This document shows, piece after piece, positions 35,014-43,985 of a stretch of 64,000 nt of DNA. Location: contig NZ_FCOI02000006.1 in assembly GCF_001544795.2 (NCBI RefSeq), forward strand, positions 1 through 64,000, in the 5' to 3' direction. The DNA is from Caballeronia temeraria. GTDB taxonomy: Bacteria; Pseudomonadota; Gammaproteobacteria; Burkholderiales; Burkholderiaceae. The stretch's first letter is position 1. Each line of letters starts with the position of its first letter. Below the pieces are notes generated by a model. It was not told the origin of the DNA, did not search any database, and saw nothing but the letters and a program-made list of their open reading frames with translations. The translations under genes were made by a program, and so were the position numbers.

Positions 35014-36651
35014 TCATGGAGGGTTGATTGCATCGGTAAAGGCGGCGAGCGCGCGTGCCATTCCTCGCACCGGGATCAAGAGCCAGTCCGGCCGATTCGC
35101 CGCCTCATAGCAGACCTCGTAAGCCGCCTTTTCGAGCAGAAAGAGGTTCAGGAGATCGGGTTCGTCACCCGTCAAGGAAGCGGTCACCTCCGTTCCGCTT
35201 GAGTCCTGATACGCGCGAAGGAAACCCTTCCCCGCAGCGCTGATCGACGTATGGAGAATCGCTGCGCCATCAGTTCCATTCACCTCTTTGACCGCGAATG
35301 CCCCTGCGTAATCGATCGACCTAAGCAGGCCGGCGACGTCCTTCAGTGCGCTCGACTTCGCACGGCGCGATTCGATCGGCCGCGCTGGCTCGCCTTCGAA
35401 GTCGATGATGCAGGCATCCGTGCCCGACCACAGAACCTGTCCGAGATGGAAGTCGCCGTGGATGCGGGTTTTCAATGCGTCCGATTCAGGGAGTTCCGCG
35501 CGGCGGACGGCGTCGACGATTTCCGACCGCGCATCGACGATGCGGGAGACGAGCGGATCGTCGCAAGACGCGAGAACATCGACGGCGCGCTCAAACTGTT
35601 CGATGGCCGCGTCGCGCCATGCGTCAAAGTCGCCCGGTTGCGCGACTTCCGGGTCGAAGGCGGAGTCGTCATGCGCTTTCGATAGCGCGGCATGCAGCTC
35701 ACCCAGACGTCGGCCGACGAGCTCGACCATGCCCTGAAGTTTGCCGGTCGAATCGTCTGTTTCTGACTGCGCCGCAAGCGCGCCGCGCAGACATTCGGTC
35801 GCGAAAGTCCATGCATCGCCCTGGTTGGGGACGAAGCCTTCCAGGACCAGCACCGAGCGCGACTCGCCGTCGCGGTCCGTATGTATGACTTCCGCCAGTA
35901 ACGGGCTCGCATTTTCATAACCGGCTCGCGTCAGGAAGCGGCACATTTCGGCTTCCGGATTCACGCCCGGCTGAAGCCGCCGTATCAGCTTCATGACGAT
36001 GCGCCCGTCCACGATGACCGACGTGTTGCTCTGCTCGGTGGAAAGCCAGCGAATCTCCTGGGCGCCGCCGATCTGATCCCGTCCGGCGGGCTCCGGCCTG
36101 AAATCGAGCATGCCGTTTTCCTCCGAACCGATCACCGCTCCGTCCTGCGTCCGGCCAAGCAGGGAACGGATGAACGCGGGCATGAAGAACGCGTCGGTCA
36201 GAACGCCGCGGCGCCCGTCGCCAAGCACCGCGACGATGCCCATGTCACGCGTCGGATCGCGTTCGGCGTATGCGTCGCCGTCCCATGAAAGCGCCAGCGG
36301 CAAGGCGTAGCGTTCAAGGCTGCCGTCGAGCGCGACTTCGATCTGGGCGAGCACACCGAGCTCGTCGATGGCGACCGGTTCGACAAGCTTGAGCGATCGG
36401 ATTGTTCGGTTCTTCGCCGCGAACCAGCGACGTCGCGCGAGATAGTCGGGCAGGATCCGTTGCTCGAGAAGCACCCGGTTTTCCGGCGACAGAACATCGG
36501 TGAGTCGATCGGCAACGATCGTCGGCCACGCCTCATCGATCAGGCCCGCGTCACGACGAGCCTGCGCCCAATGTCGATCCGGATCGCCATCGGGCCGACC
36601 GGCCGCTTCCCACACGTAGTAGGCCCGCAAGCGTAATTCGTCGTCGTTCAT
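35014..36651 (-). CDS. Maltokinase domain fused to an N-terminal DUF2934 segment
   Basis: 545 residues. Residues 1-40 (ELRLRAYYVWEAAGRPDGDP) match DUF2934. From about 50 on the protein is a maltokinase (Pep2/Mak type): RILPDYLARRRWFAAKNRTI, TEQSNTSVIVDG, RIHGDFHLGQVLW (Brenner-like catalytic loop) and DACIIDFEGEP (metal-binding D). In many bacteria this domain is the C-terminal half of a TreS-maltokinase fusion; the segment before RRRWFAAK is the linker of that fusion, so the trehalose synthase part seems to have been lost and replaced by DUF2934. The product should make maltose-1-phosphate from maltose and ATP for glycogen synthesis. Confidence 0.85.
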   Translation of the reverse strand: MNDDELRLRAYYVWEAAGRPDGDPDRHWAQARRDAGLIDEAWPTIVADRLTDVLSPENRVLLEQRILPDYLARRRWFAAKNRTIRSLKLVEPVAIDELGVLAQIEVALDGSLERYALPLALSWDGDAYAERDPTRDMGIVAVLGDGRRGVLTDAFFMPAFIRSLLGRTQDGAVIGSEENGMLDFRPEPAGRDQIGGAQEIRWLSTEQSNTSVIVDGRIVMKLIRRLQPGVNPEAEMCRFLTRAGYENASPLLAEVIHTDRDGESRSVLVLEGFVPNQGDAWTFATECLRGALAAQSETDDSTGKLQGMVELVGRRLGELHAALSKAHDDSAFDPEVAQPGDFDAWRDAAIEQFERAVDVLASCDDPLVSRIVDARSEIVDAVRRAELPESDALKTRIHGDFHLGQVLWSGTDACIIDFEGEPARPIESRRAKSSALKDVAGLLRSIDYAGAFAVKEVNGTDGAAILHTSISAAGKGFLRAYQDSSGTEVTASLTGDEPDLLNLFLLEKAAYEVCYEAANRPDWLLIPVRGMARALAAFTDAINPP

Positions 36652-36866
36652 GTCTGTTCGCTCCGCTCGATCAGTAGCCGTTAGGGCGTTCGACCGTTCG
36701 CTCGCGATGGCGCACGATCCGGTCCCGCAGAGAACCGGTCGATCAATGGCACGAACGCACGAACGGATGGAATGGGTTCTCTGTTCATGGAAAAGTCGCC
36801 TAACGCGCGTGGATGTGGGTGCGCACGGTTCGGGCAGTGGTACAAAGGTTGACGATCGGAATAAAT

Positions 36867-37165
36867 TCAGGGATAATCAAAAGGTTTCTGCCCCCAAATC
36901 GAAATCCACGCTGCCACACTCTGCCGCGTTTGCTCCGTGATCTCGAATTGCGCAGGGCGCTGCGTTTTTTGCTGCTTGAATGTCGCTCGTGAGACACGTG
37001 GCCACCCCGCGCAGATATCTTGCACCTGCAGTCGCGTCAAATCGTACGCTCGAAGCTCGCTGTCAATCGCCAAGTTAAACAGCGCCAACTCACGAGCGTT
37101 GGATGACACCTGGAGTCTCGTCCGAATCGCCCAGATCTCACGGAGCTTCAACGGCGGCTTCTGAC
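36867..37165 (-). pseudogene. Truncated integrase of the tyrosine-recombinase type
   Basis: Frame reads LTGQKPPLKLREIWAIRTRL, ELALFNLAIDSELRAYDLTR, and KQQKTQRPAQFEITEQTRQS, then diverges after AAWI. This is the N-terminal part of a short integrase family common in Burkholderiales. The expected start ATG before TGQKPPL is not present and the catalytic C-terminal half is missing. Confidence 0.75.
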
Positions 37166-37635
37166 CAGTTAGCTTTCACGTGCTCTACGGCACCCGGCGT
37201 GCGCCGGAAGAATCGCGTTTCCATGACGATCTTCTCTTCGATGAAGGGAGATTATTTGCACGCAGAGGAAGCGGTGGCGGTTCGACCCGAAACCGTCTCC
37301 CGATCACCGTTTAATCGGCAGGGGATCGCCCAGCGCGACCGAGATTATCGAGCGGGATCAGCCAATCGAACGGCTCTGGCTGCGCCGACACAAATTCTTA
37401 CGAAGAAGGCAGCACAAGGTTGCGCAAAGTTTTAGTGTTCGTCTAAAAATTACCAGGTCGGCCAGACCGGCAAGATCGTCGCGTCACAGTTGAATCCGCC
37501 AAAAAGCGCGAGAGGGTCGTGCGCCTCGAGTGAGTCGGTAACGAGCATATGGGTTACCGCACACGACACTTGTGTCGGCCCTCACGGCGTCCACATGCAA
37601 GGAACTCGCTAACGATCGAACCGTCTTCGGCGCAT
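37166..37635. other. Gap without a recognisable gene
   Basis: About 470 bases. A minus-strand tail (LEAHDPLALFGGFNCDATIL) resembles real coding sequence but has no start or family match. Confidence 0.3.
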
Positions 37636-38058
37636 TCAAAGAAACGGGTTAACCACGGTCAAACGGTCGAAAATGACTTGACCGTGGTGCATGTCCTCAC
37701 TGTAGAGAACATCACAGTCGTTGAGCAGCGCGAACGCGATAATACAAGAGTCATAAAATCTGAATCCATAGTGCGCTGCGACGCGGCGGGCTTCTTTGTG
37801 AACCTCGAGAGTCAGCGGCACGACTTCGCAAAGCACCTCGACATCTTCCAGAATGCTTTCTATTTCCGGCCACGAGAGCCCCATTTTCCGGCTCACAACA
37901 AGCGTGACCTCATTCATCACCTGAGTGCTGATGACGGGGTTCGACCTCTCGCAAGCCATCAACGCCTCAGCCTTGTCAGCCTTCGCAGCATCGTTGGAAA
38001 ACAAATAGACGACGACATTGCTATCGACGGCAAATCGGTTCGGTGCCGCGACTGTCAT
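37636..38058 (-). CDS. vapC: VapC-type PIN-domain toxin
   Basis: 140 residues. PIN metal ligands are D12 (FAVDSNVVVYLF), E50 (MNEVTL), D103 (FYDSCIIAFA) and the E121/D122 pair (YSEDM). Acts as an endoribonuclease when freed from its antitoxin. The start overlaps the antitoxin stop by four bases (38055-38058), giving a tightly coupled operon. Confidence 0.9.
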   Translation of the reverse strand: MTVAAPNRFAVDSNVVVYLFSNDAAKADKAEALMACERSNPVISTQVMNEVTLVVSRKMGLSWPEIESILEDVEVLCEVVPLTLEVHKEARRVAAHYGFRFYDSCIIAFALLNDCDVLYSEDMHHGQVIFDRLTVVNPFL

Positions 38059-38297
38059 TTAGAGCTATCCCGTTCACTGATCGATTCCCGATCGAACTTG
38101 AAGTCCGCAGGTAGACGTCCCCGATAATGCCGCAGGCGCTGGATGCGTTCTGCGACGGTCGGCTTTCTCGTCACCGAGAACGCGCCGGAACTGTGGGCGT
38201 AAATCTCGATATCATCGCCCTCCTTCAAGTCGAGGGCGTCGACGACGCTCGCCGGCAGCCGCACGGCAAGACTGTTACCCCATTTTGCGACCTGCAT
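38055..38297 (-). CDS. vapB: VapB/AbrB-MazE-type antitoxin
   Basis: 80 residues from the ATG at 38297 (AGGGG upstream). The swapped-hairpin DNA-binding domain is MQVAKWGNSLAVRLPASVVD and LKEGDDIEI; the C-terminal tail that should bind and block the toxin is charged (RIQRLRHYRGRLP). Divides with vapC a single transcript and probably represses it through the palindrome at 38311-38336. Confidence 0.9.
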   Translation of the reverse strand: MQVAKWGNSLAVRLPASVVDALDLKEGDDIEIYAHSSGAFSVTRKPTVAERIQRLRHYRGRLPADFKFDRESISERDSSK

Positions 38298-38310
38298 GAT
38301 CAACCCCTTT

Positions 38311-38336
38311 GATATACGTTTCGTCCATTGTATATC
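38311..38336. promoter_or_regulatory. Operator-like palindrome upstream of vapBC
   Basis: GATATAC (38311-38317) and GTATATC (38330-38336) are exact inverted copies, 12 bases apart and 14 bases before the vapB start. Position and symmetry fit autoregulation by the VapBC complex. Confidence 0.65.
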
Positions 38337-38339
38337 CAA

Positions 38340-38949
38340 ACGCTGGTATTCTCAAGTTTGACGATTTGTGTCGATCACTGGGCGATTAATAGGTATGAAA
38401 ACGCCACGCCCAATACAATGGCGCTCGCGCCGACTCGAAGAATGAATGGGTGTCGATTATTGCTATATTCTTCGGGATGAGAATGATCTGTTTCTTATGT
38501 AAAACTTTTAGAGGCCCCGCTTCTGTGCTCGTCGGTCAGCCGCTGCAGCCAAGTCGTCGCTTCTCCTGTCTTCACTGCGCTGCCGCTCGTCGCCGCCGCA
38601 CCTCTGGCTCCCACCGGATGCCTCGCATTCCAGCCGAGTCGGCACCCCCTCGGCGTGATTAGGCGGCCGCTTCGCAGTCGGCTTGAGCTCCTGCGCCGGA
38701 TGCTAATGCCGCTGTAGCTAAACTTGATCATCTCGTCAGCCTTGTTCGAAAATGTTGTCTTGCGATTCACCACGCTCCTGCGCGATAAGCGCCTCGTCTG
38801 GCTCGACGTTCTCGGAAGGCGCGGATGGCACGATCTACGTCACCGACTCGCGGATTCCCGAGAGGAGCTGCTTCAACCCGAAAGCCCCACCGCGTTACCG
38901 ACGCGGCTCTATGCGATCAGGGGACTTTAAAGGTCGTCGTCTTCGTCGG
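38340..38949. other. Gap with decayed sequence
   Basis: About 600 bases, relatively AT-rich up to 38500. A minus-strand frame without a start ends in a hydrophobic helix (FILRVGASAIVLGVAFSYLL) near 38380-38440, perhaps the end of a lost membrane protein gene. Nothing else recognisable. Confidence 0.3.
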
Positions 38950-39023
38950 CTAGCTGATGAAGACAATCTGGTAGGCGAATGAACTGGTCCAAGTGAATCG
39001 AGCGATTCGCCCGATTCGTTCAT
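38950..39023 (-). pseudogene. Internally deleted copy of the 72-residue gene at 18292-18510
   Basis: Both gene ends are kept: an ATG context with GTTCATGAA at 39018-39026 and the VFIS-stop end with CTAGCTGATGAAGACAAT at 38950-38967. About 145 bases of the coding middle are missing. The upstream DNA (39045-39085, GTAGCGCGGC and CTTAAGTGAATGTTATG) also matches that upstream of the intact gene. Confidence 0.6.
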
Positions 39024-39194
39024 GAAGGCGCGCGTGCGTTGTCGTGCCGCGATCGTAGCGCGGCTTCCCTTAAGTGAATGTTATGTGGATTACGTCTTTG
39101 ACTCGATCCGAGCAATGTTGCGCGACCTGACGCCTCAACAGCTGCGGATGATTCCCGCGATTTCCGATGCGGTACCGGTTTGCGCCGATAACCG

Positions 39195-39481
39195 TCGAAT
39201 TTGACGCGATGACTCCATGTCGAGTCCACTCTTACCGGTCACCGCGACCATACACGCTTCGGTCGAAGCACCCGCGCAGCGAACGTAGTCGCAAAGCTTC
39301 CGTCCGTCGCGATCTCGAGCAGGCCGATATCCATGAAAAAGGAGTCGTATCGCGTCTGCCCCGTCGTGCGTAGCGCCTCGCCACCGGTACGCGCAACGTC
39401 CGGATGATGACCGAGCGATGCGGCCAGTTCGGCGAACGCCGCCACGACGTTTTCATCGTCTTCGACGAACAGAAACAGCAT
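39195..39481 (-). pseudogene. Response-regulator receiver domain with a frameshift
   Basis: Reads MLFLFVEDDENVVAAFAELA (acidic DD pocket) and YDSFFMDIGL (phospho-accepting D), then shifts frame to RDRDGRKLCDYVRCAGA and VAVTGK near 39300. The output domain or end of the protein is missing. Confidence 0.7.
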
Positions 39482-40250
39482 TGTCGATTCTGGCCCATCG
39501 CGGGCAGCCCCGTGGTTTTTGGAAGGGTGCGCATGCCGAAGCAATCTCTGCAAATTCCATACCTCCGGGACGGACTTCCAAACGATGCTACTTTCATTCG
39601 CGACCTGGCCACGGAGGGCGGCGATTTCGCGCCGAGGTCGAGGCTACTTCGCCGTTCGACCATGTCGCGATTTCGCTCCAGCCCGACCATCCCGACCAGC
39701 TGCTTTCCGGTGTCCACGCAGGCAGCGCGGCCATTCACACATAAAGCGCTGACCGACGCGTCGCTCCGGTTCGCCAGTACCCTCGTGGTCGCTGCCGTCG
39801 AGCCGGATCTTTTCACCCAAGCACGCCCGTCGTGCTCGTGTCTGTTGAATTTCCGGCGACATCTTCGGGCGTCGGAGGTCGCGGCGCAATAGGACATCGA
39901 AGCGTCCGACACTGCCGCGAGCGACTCGCTGACGCAGTCCACGAACAGTCGTCGACCGCCAGCGCGGTCAACCGCATGCGTCCGGCGCGTCCGCCTTCTC
40001 ATAGGTCAGGTACGCGCGGTGCTCCCTGATCTCAAAGACCAAACGAGTCGTGTTGTGTTCGCCGACGTCGATCATTCAGCGCGATATTGCGGAGCATAAA
40101 TACCAGCTTCCGCGTTCCGGCGTCGACCGAGTGCATGGCAGAGCTTTACTTTGCAGAGAGGGGTTACCGCCGTGCTACGCAATGTACGGGCAAAAAACCA
40201 GCCCCAATGGGCTCATTGCTGTTCCATCGCCATCTGAGCAGGAGCGCACC
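39482..40250. other. Region without a recognisable gene
   Basis: About 770 bases. One long minus-strand frame exists but its sequence has no family character and lacks a good start. Probably decayed coding DNA upstream of the receiver fragment. Confidence 0.3.
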
Positions 40251-40469
40251 GTGAAAGCTTCCAACCGCATCAAGATCTCGCTGATCATCGCACTGACGAC
40301 GTGCACTTGCTCTATGGCGGGCTGCAACCGCAACCGCACCACCGTTACCACGGGAAATGCGGCCAGCGACACCGCCGCCGCCGCGCCAGCATCGGGCGTA
40401 TCCGTTCCGACTGCGGCGAGCTTCCCTGCTACCGCAGCCAGCGACACGCCTTCGGGCGCCAGCCAATAA
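40251..40469 (+). CDS. Small lipoprotein
   Basis: 72 residues from a GTG with GGAG six bases upstream. Signal with basic start (VKASNRIKIS), hydrophobic core and lipobox SMAGC; the mature part is Ala/Ser/Thr-rich and disordered. Likely an outer-membrane-anchored small protein of unknown role. Confidence 0.65.
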   Translation: MKASNRIKISLIIALTTCTCSMAGCNRNRTTVTTGNAASDTAAAAPASGVSVPTAASFPATAASDTPSGASQ

Positions 40470-40474
40470 CGCCT

Positions 40475-40590
40475 GAACTCAGGCGAGCGCCACGTGCAGC
40501 GGCAAGGCGCGCGGTGACGAGCCCTATTCCGCTCGTCGCTTCTGCATTGACGATCACCTGCTCGTCGAGCAGTTTCAGTTTGATTCGCAT
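40475..40590 (-). pseudogene. N-terminal fragment of a short-chain dehydrogenase
   Basis: ATG at 40590, then MRIKLKLLDEQVIVNAEATS and GIGLVTARLAAARGARLSS. This is the SDR nucleotide-binding start (T-G-x3-GIG), with the TGA part changed to NAE. The rest of the gene is absent. Confidence 0.7.
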
Positions 40591-40753
40591 GGCATACCAC
40601 CTTTGCGTTGAGGATGCCTCGTTTCAGCGTGCCCTGTGCCCCTAAATGCCAGCGCCTGACAACGTTGCTTTCGCACCGCAACCCACCGGCAACGTGGCAT
40701 ATCCGTTGCCAGGAAGTACCACGCAATCCCCATCCGATGCGAAGGAGCAGACG

Positions 40754-41006
40754 ATGCAAAACGAACCCTCCGATCCCGTCGAGCGCGGACGAACGTCGAA
40801 AAAGGCTCGGCGAAGGCGATGTAAAAGAGAAGAGCGACGGCGACGTCGTGCAGCGTGATCGCGGCAACATCGACCCGAGCCTCGTGCCGAAGGGCAAGGA
40901 ACATCCCGGCGAGGGCCTAGACGCGCCTGAACACAATCGCGTCGATCCGGATCTCGAACCCGCGAGCCGCAGCGGCAGACCAGGCAAGTCCGACAACGAA
41001 GCTTAG
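40754..41006 (+). pseudogene. Small hydrophilic stress-type protein with a frameshift
   Basis: Starts MQNEPSDPVERG, changes frame between about 40790 and 40830, and continues GEGDVKEKSDGDVVQRDRGN, IDPSLVPKGKEHPGEGLDAP to the stop at 41006. Full length would be about 83 residues, strongly charged and disordered. Unknown function. Confidence 0.55.
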
Positions 41007-41074
41007 CCTTACGCCGGGCACGTCGCACGTCGCGGGAAACACCGCCGATTCGCTTACGAGTCACGGAGCGCAAG

Positions 41075-41277
41075 ATGAACAACGATCAGAAGGAGGGTAT
41101 CAAGAAACAGATTAAAGGTTGGACAGGCACGGCTATCGGTACAGTCATCGGAAACGAAGACCGCAAGGTGAAGCGGGACGTCGAAATCACGAATGGCGTG
41201 AATCGCAAGAATTACGTCCATCCGAGGGACAGCATCGGAAATGCGTCGAGGACCCCGACGAGCCCAGCAATCAGTAA
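41075..41277 (+). pseudogene. CsbD-like stress protein with a late frameshift
   Basis: MNNDQKEGIKKQIKGWTGTA and IGNEDRKVKRDVEITNGVNR follow the intact paralogue at 59147-59350. A missing base near 41241-41246 diverts the last 15 codons; in the other frame the expected VEDPDEPSNQ-stop is present at 41277. The uncorrected frame runs on for about 330 bases. Confidence 0.75.
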
Positions 41278-41418
41278 CCCTTGCCGAGCCTCGACGACGC
41301 TCGGTCCTAACTCGCCTCACCAGCAGTCGACGAGCCTACGGCACAGTCAATGCTACACCGCGACGGCCGATTTCCACCGGACGGCGCTGCCGCGTCACGC
41401 CTATCCCTGGAGCTTTCG

Positions 41419-42734
41419 ATGCCTGTCCGCAACGACCCTAGGCTTGCTGATTCCGAATCGACTTCCACTCCGCCAGAAACCGGGCGGCGCTCGTTCTTGT
41501 TACGCGGAAGCGCGGGCATCGCGGTCGCGCTCACCGCCGCTTCGGCCGGCAGCGCGTGGGCTGCCGGTCCGACGGGCTCCGACGCCAATCAAGTCAAGCT
41601 CCCGCTGATTCAGGATCCGAACACCGAGCAGAAGGAAGAGACGCCGGACGCCAACCTGCCGCCCGACGATCGCATCGGTTATGCGATCGTCGGACTCGGT
41701 CGACTGTCGCTCAATCAGATCCTGCCCGCGCTCGCGCAGTGCAAATACTCGAAGGTCTCCGCGCTGGTTTCGGGCGATCGCACGAAGGCGCTGCGCGTCG
41801 CGCACCAGTACGGCGTGCCGGAGTTGACGTCCACGACTATCAGAGTTTCGAGCGCCTCGCCGACAACCCGCGCGTGCAGGTCGTCTACATCGTCTTACCC
41901 AACGGCATGCACAAGGAATTCACGTTGCGTGCCGCGAAGATCGGCAAGCACGTGCTCTGCGAAAAGCCCATGGCGAACAGCGTCGCCGATTGGCAGGCAA
42001 TGGTCGACGCGATGAAGCGCGCGAACCGCAAACTCATGATCGCATATCGCAGCCAATACGAGCCGATGGATCGCATGATCGCGAAGATGGTGAAGGACCG
42101 GCAACTCGGGCCGCTGCGCGAGTTCATTGCGGGCAATTCACAGAACGTCGGCGATCCGGCGCAATGGCGACCGAACAAAGCGCTGGCGGGCGGTGGTGCT
42201 TTGCCCGATATCGGGCTTTACTGTCTAAATGCGGCGCGCTTTCTTTCCGGAGAGGAGCCGAAGGAAGTCATCGCGATGGTGTATCGGCCGGAATCCGATC
42301 CGCGCTTCGTCGAAGTGGAGGCATCCGTGCACTTCATCCTGCGATTTCCAAGCGCACTGACGGCGACGTGCATGTCGAGCTATGCGAGTCACGAGTCGCG
42401 TTTCTTCAGGCTGCAAGGCGCGCAGGGCTGGGTCGAGATGGACCCAGCGTTCGGCTACAACGGATTGCGCATGCGGCACGGCACATTGCGGGACGGCAAG
42501 AGCGCGACCACCGAAGTGCAGATCGATCCGCAAAACCAGTTTGCGCGCGAGATGGATCACATGTCGGTGTGCGTGAAAGATGAAATCGTGCCGCACACAC
42601 CGGGCGAAGAAGGCTTACAGGATCAGCGCATCATCGAGGCGATCTACGAATCCGCGCGCACCGGCCGCGCAGTCAAGCTCGCTGCGCCCGCAGTCCCGAC
42701 ACGCGGCCCCGATCCGCAGATGGAAGAGTTTTGA
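41419..42734 (+). pseudogene. Gfo/Idh/MocA (glucose-fructose oxidoreductase-like) gene with one frameshift
   Basis: Begins with a Tat signal (RRSFLLRGSAGIAVALTAAS, AWA cleavage). Rossmann motif YAIVGLGRLSLNQILPAL, then a frame change near 41830 (GVPE to VDVHDYQSF). The remainder is complete: VVYIVLPNGMHKEF, HVLCEKPMANSVADWQAM, AGGGALPDIGLYCLNAARFL and the C-terminal beta-sheet domain to 42734. The family oxidises or reduces sugars with tightly bound NADP in the periplasm. Only one lesion is seen, so the decay is recent or could be an assembly error. Confidence 0.8.
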
Positions 42735-42839
42735 GAAGTTCTGCAATTCACCCGAACATCCAATGTGGACGGTCGGCTACTTTTCCGGGCGAAACTGTCG
42801 TTGTAAGAAAACCAGCCCATCGAACCGAGGGAAACCGCG

Positions 42840-43200
42840 ATGGTTTCGTCCCGCAAAAATGCAGCGGCAACGCCACTCAAGCGTTATCGCGATAATCGGG
42901 ACTTTGGCGCCGCGCCCGAGCCGTCTGCCTCGAAGGCGAGTGTGGCAAACGGAACGCCGACTGAGGGCAGCTTTGTTGCGCAGAAGCATTGGGCCAGTCG
43001 CCTCCACTATGACTTCCGGCTCGAACACGACGGCGTGCTGCTCTCATGGGCTGTTCCCAAAGGGCCGTGCTACGTGCACCGCCATTTGTTTCTTGGCCGG
43101 GTCGCGGTAACTGGATAGTTGAATCCAAGCTAGACGGTTACCGACTGCTAGCTCGCATTGATAAGAAGCGAGTGAAACTGTTCACACGCAACGGGCACGA
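42840..43200 (+). pseudogene. LigD remnant: phosphoesterase domain start joined to ligase domain start
   Basis: [40 protein letters not shown] and [12 protein letters not shown] are the LigD 3'-phosphoesterase domain. After about 43085 the frame changes and [20 protein letters not shown] plus VKLFTRNGHD give the ligase adenylation lysine (K in SKLDGY). The phosphoesterase end and everything after the ligase start are deleted. Intact LigD with Ku performs end joining; no Ku gene is seen. Confidence 0.8.
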
Positions 43201-43980
43201 CAGGACATCTCGATTCCCAACCCGATGCCGTCGGCGAGCCGCTGCGCGGTACCGCCAGCGACGACATCGCGCAGGAGCCGCTGAACCACGGTCGCGATCT
43301 CGGGTGCGAGCAAAGGCTTCGCTGGCGCGCTCACGTGCGTGAAACGCGTTTCGTACGGTGTGTCTTTCGCAAATTCGAGAGTCGAGATGCGTTGCGTGGC
43401 GAGCCCGTTGCCGCCGTTCTCCACGATGCCGACCAGTTGCGCTAGTGCCTCCGGCCGGTCGCCCGATGCCCCGATCGCGGCCGCATACGAAGGCGTGACC
43501 GACGAGAATGGATAGCCGAGCGCGCGCCATGACTTCGCGATCTCCGCATACGCCTGCAACTCGACCATGCGCTTGATGCGCCTGTCCTGCGTCGCGCGAT
43601 AGCGTGTCTTGAAGAGCCACGAATAAGCGGTGGCGCGCACATCGCGGCTCGCTTGCTGCACGTCGTCGAGCGACGCGAGCTTGATGCTCCCGCAGATAGT
43701 TCACGGTCCACAATTCGAGCGGATGCACGGGCGCGATATACCCGCGATCGTTGAGGTTGAACTTGTCGATGCCGTATTTCGCATGGAGCTTTGCGAGATC
43801 CTCGTCCGTGAGGGACGACCGCTGAAGACGCGCTCGCGCTGCTGTTGCGCGACGTGCGCAAGTCGCCGCAGCGGATCGCGACGGTGCTGAGAAGCGTCGC
43901 GCCCGGCGAATCGCAGGCATGATTCGATACGCGGATGCGCGCGGCGTTGAGCGGCACGCCGGCGGCGTCGCGCAGCACCT
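43201..43980 (-). pseudogene. Fragment of a transglycosylase-domain penicillin-binding protein
   Basis: Pieces in shifting frames: GVPLNAARIRVSNHACDSPG, YGIDKFNLNDRGYIAPVHPL, ELWTVNYLREHQ, YSWLFKTRYRATQDRRIKRM, YPFSSVTPSYAAAIGASGDR and RLLRDVVAGGTAQRLADG. They match the transpeptidase-like half of a family of bifunctional PBPs. The glycosyltransferase N-terminus is missing and the gene ends abruptly at the LigD fragment. Confidence 0.75.
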
Positions 43981-43985
43981 GACTG

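Noticed and set aside
38495..38773. Minus-strand 92-codon frame
   Set aside because: Contains low-complexity Ser/Arg/Ala sequence and no start signal; treated as non-coding.
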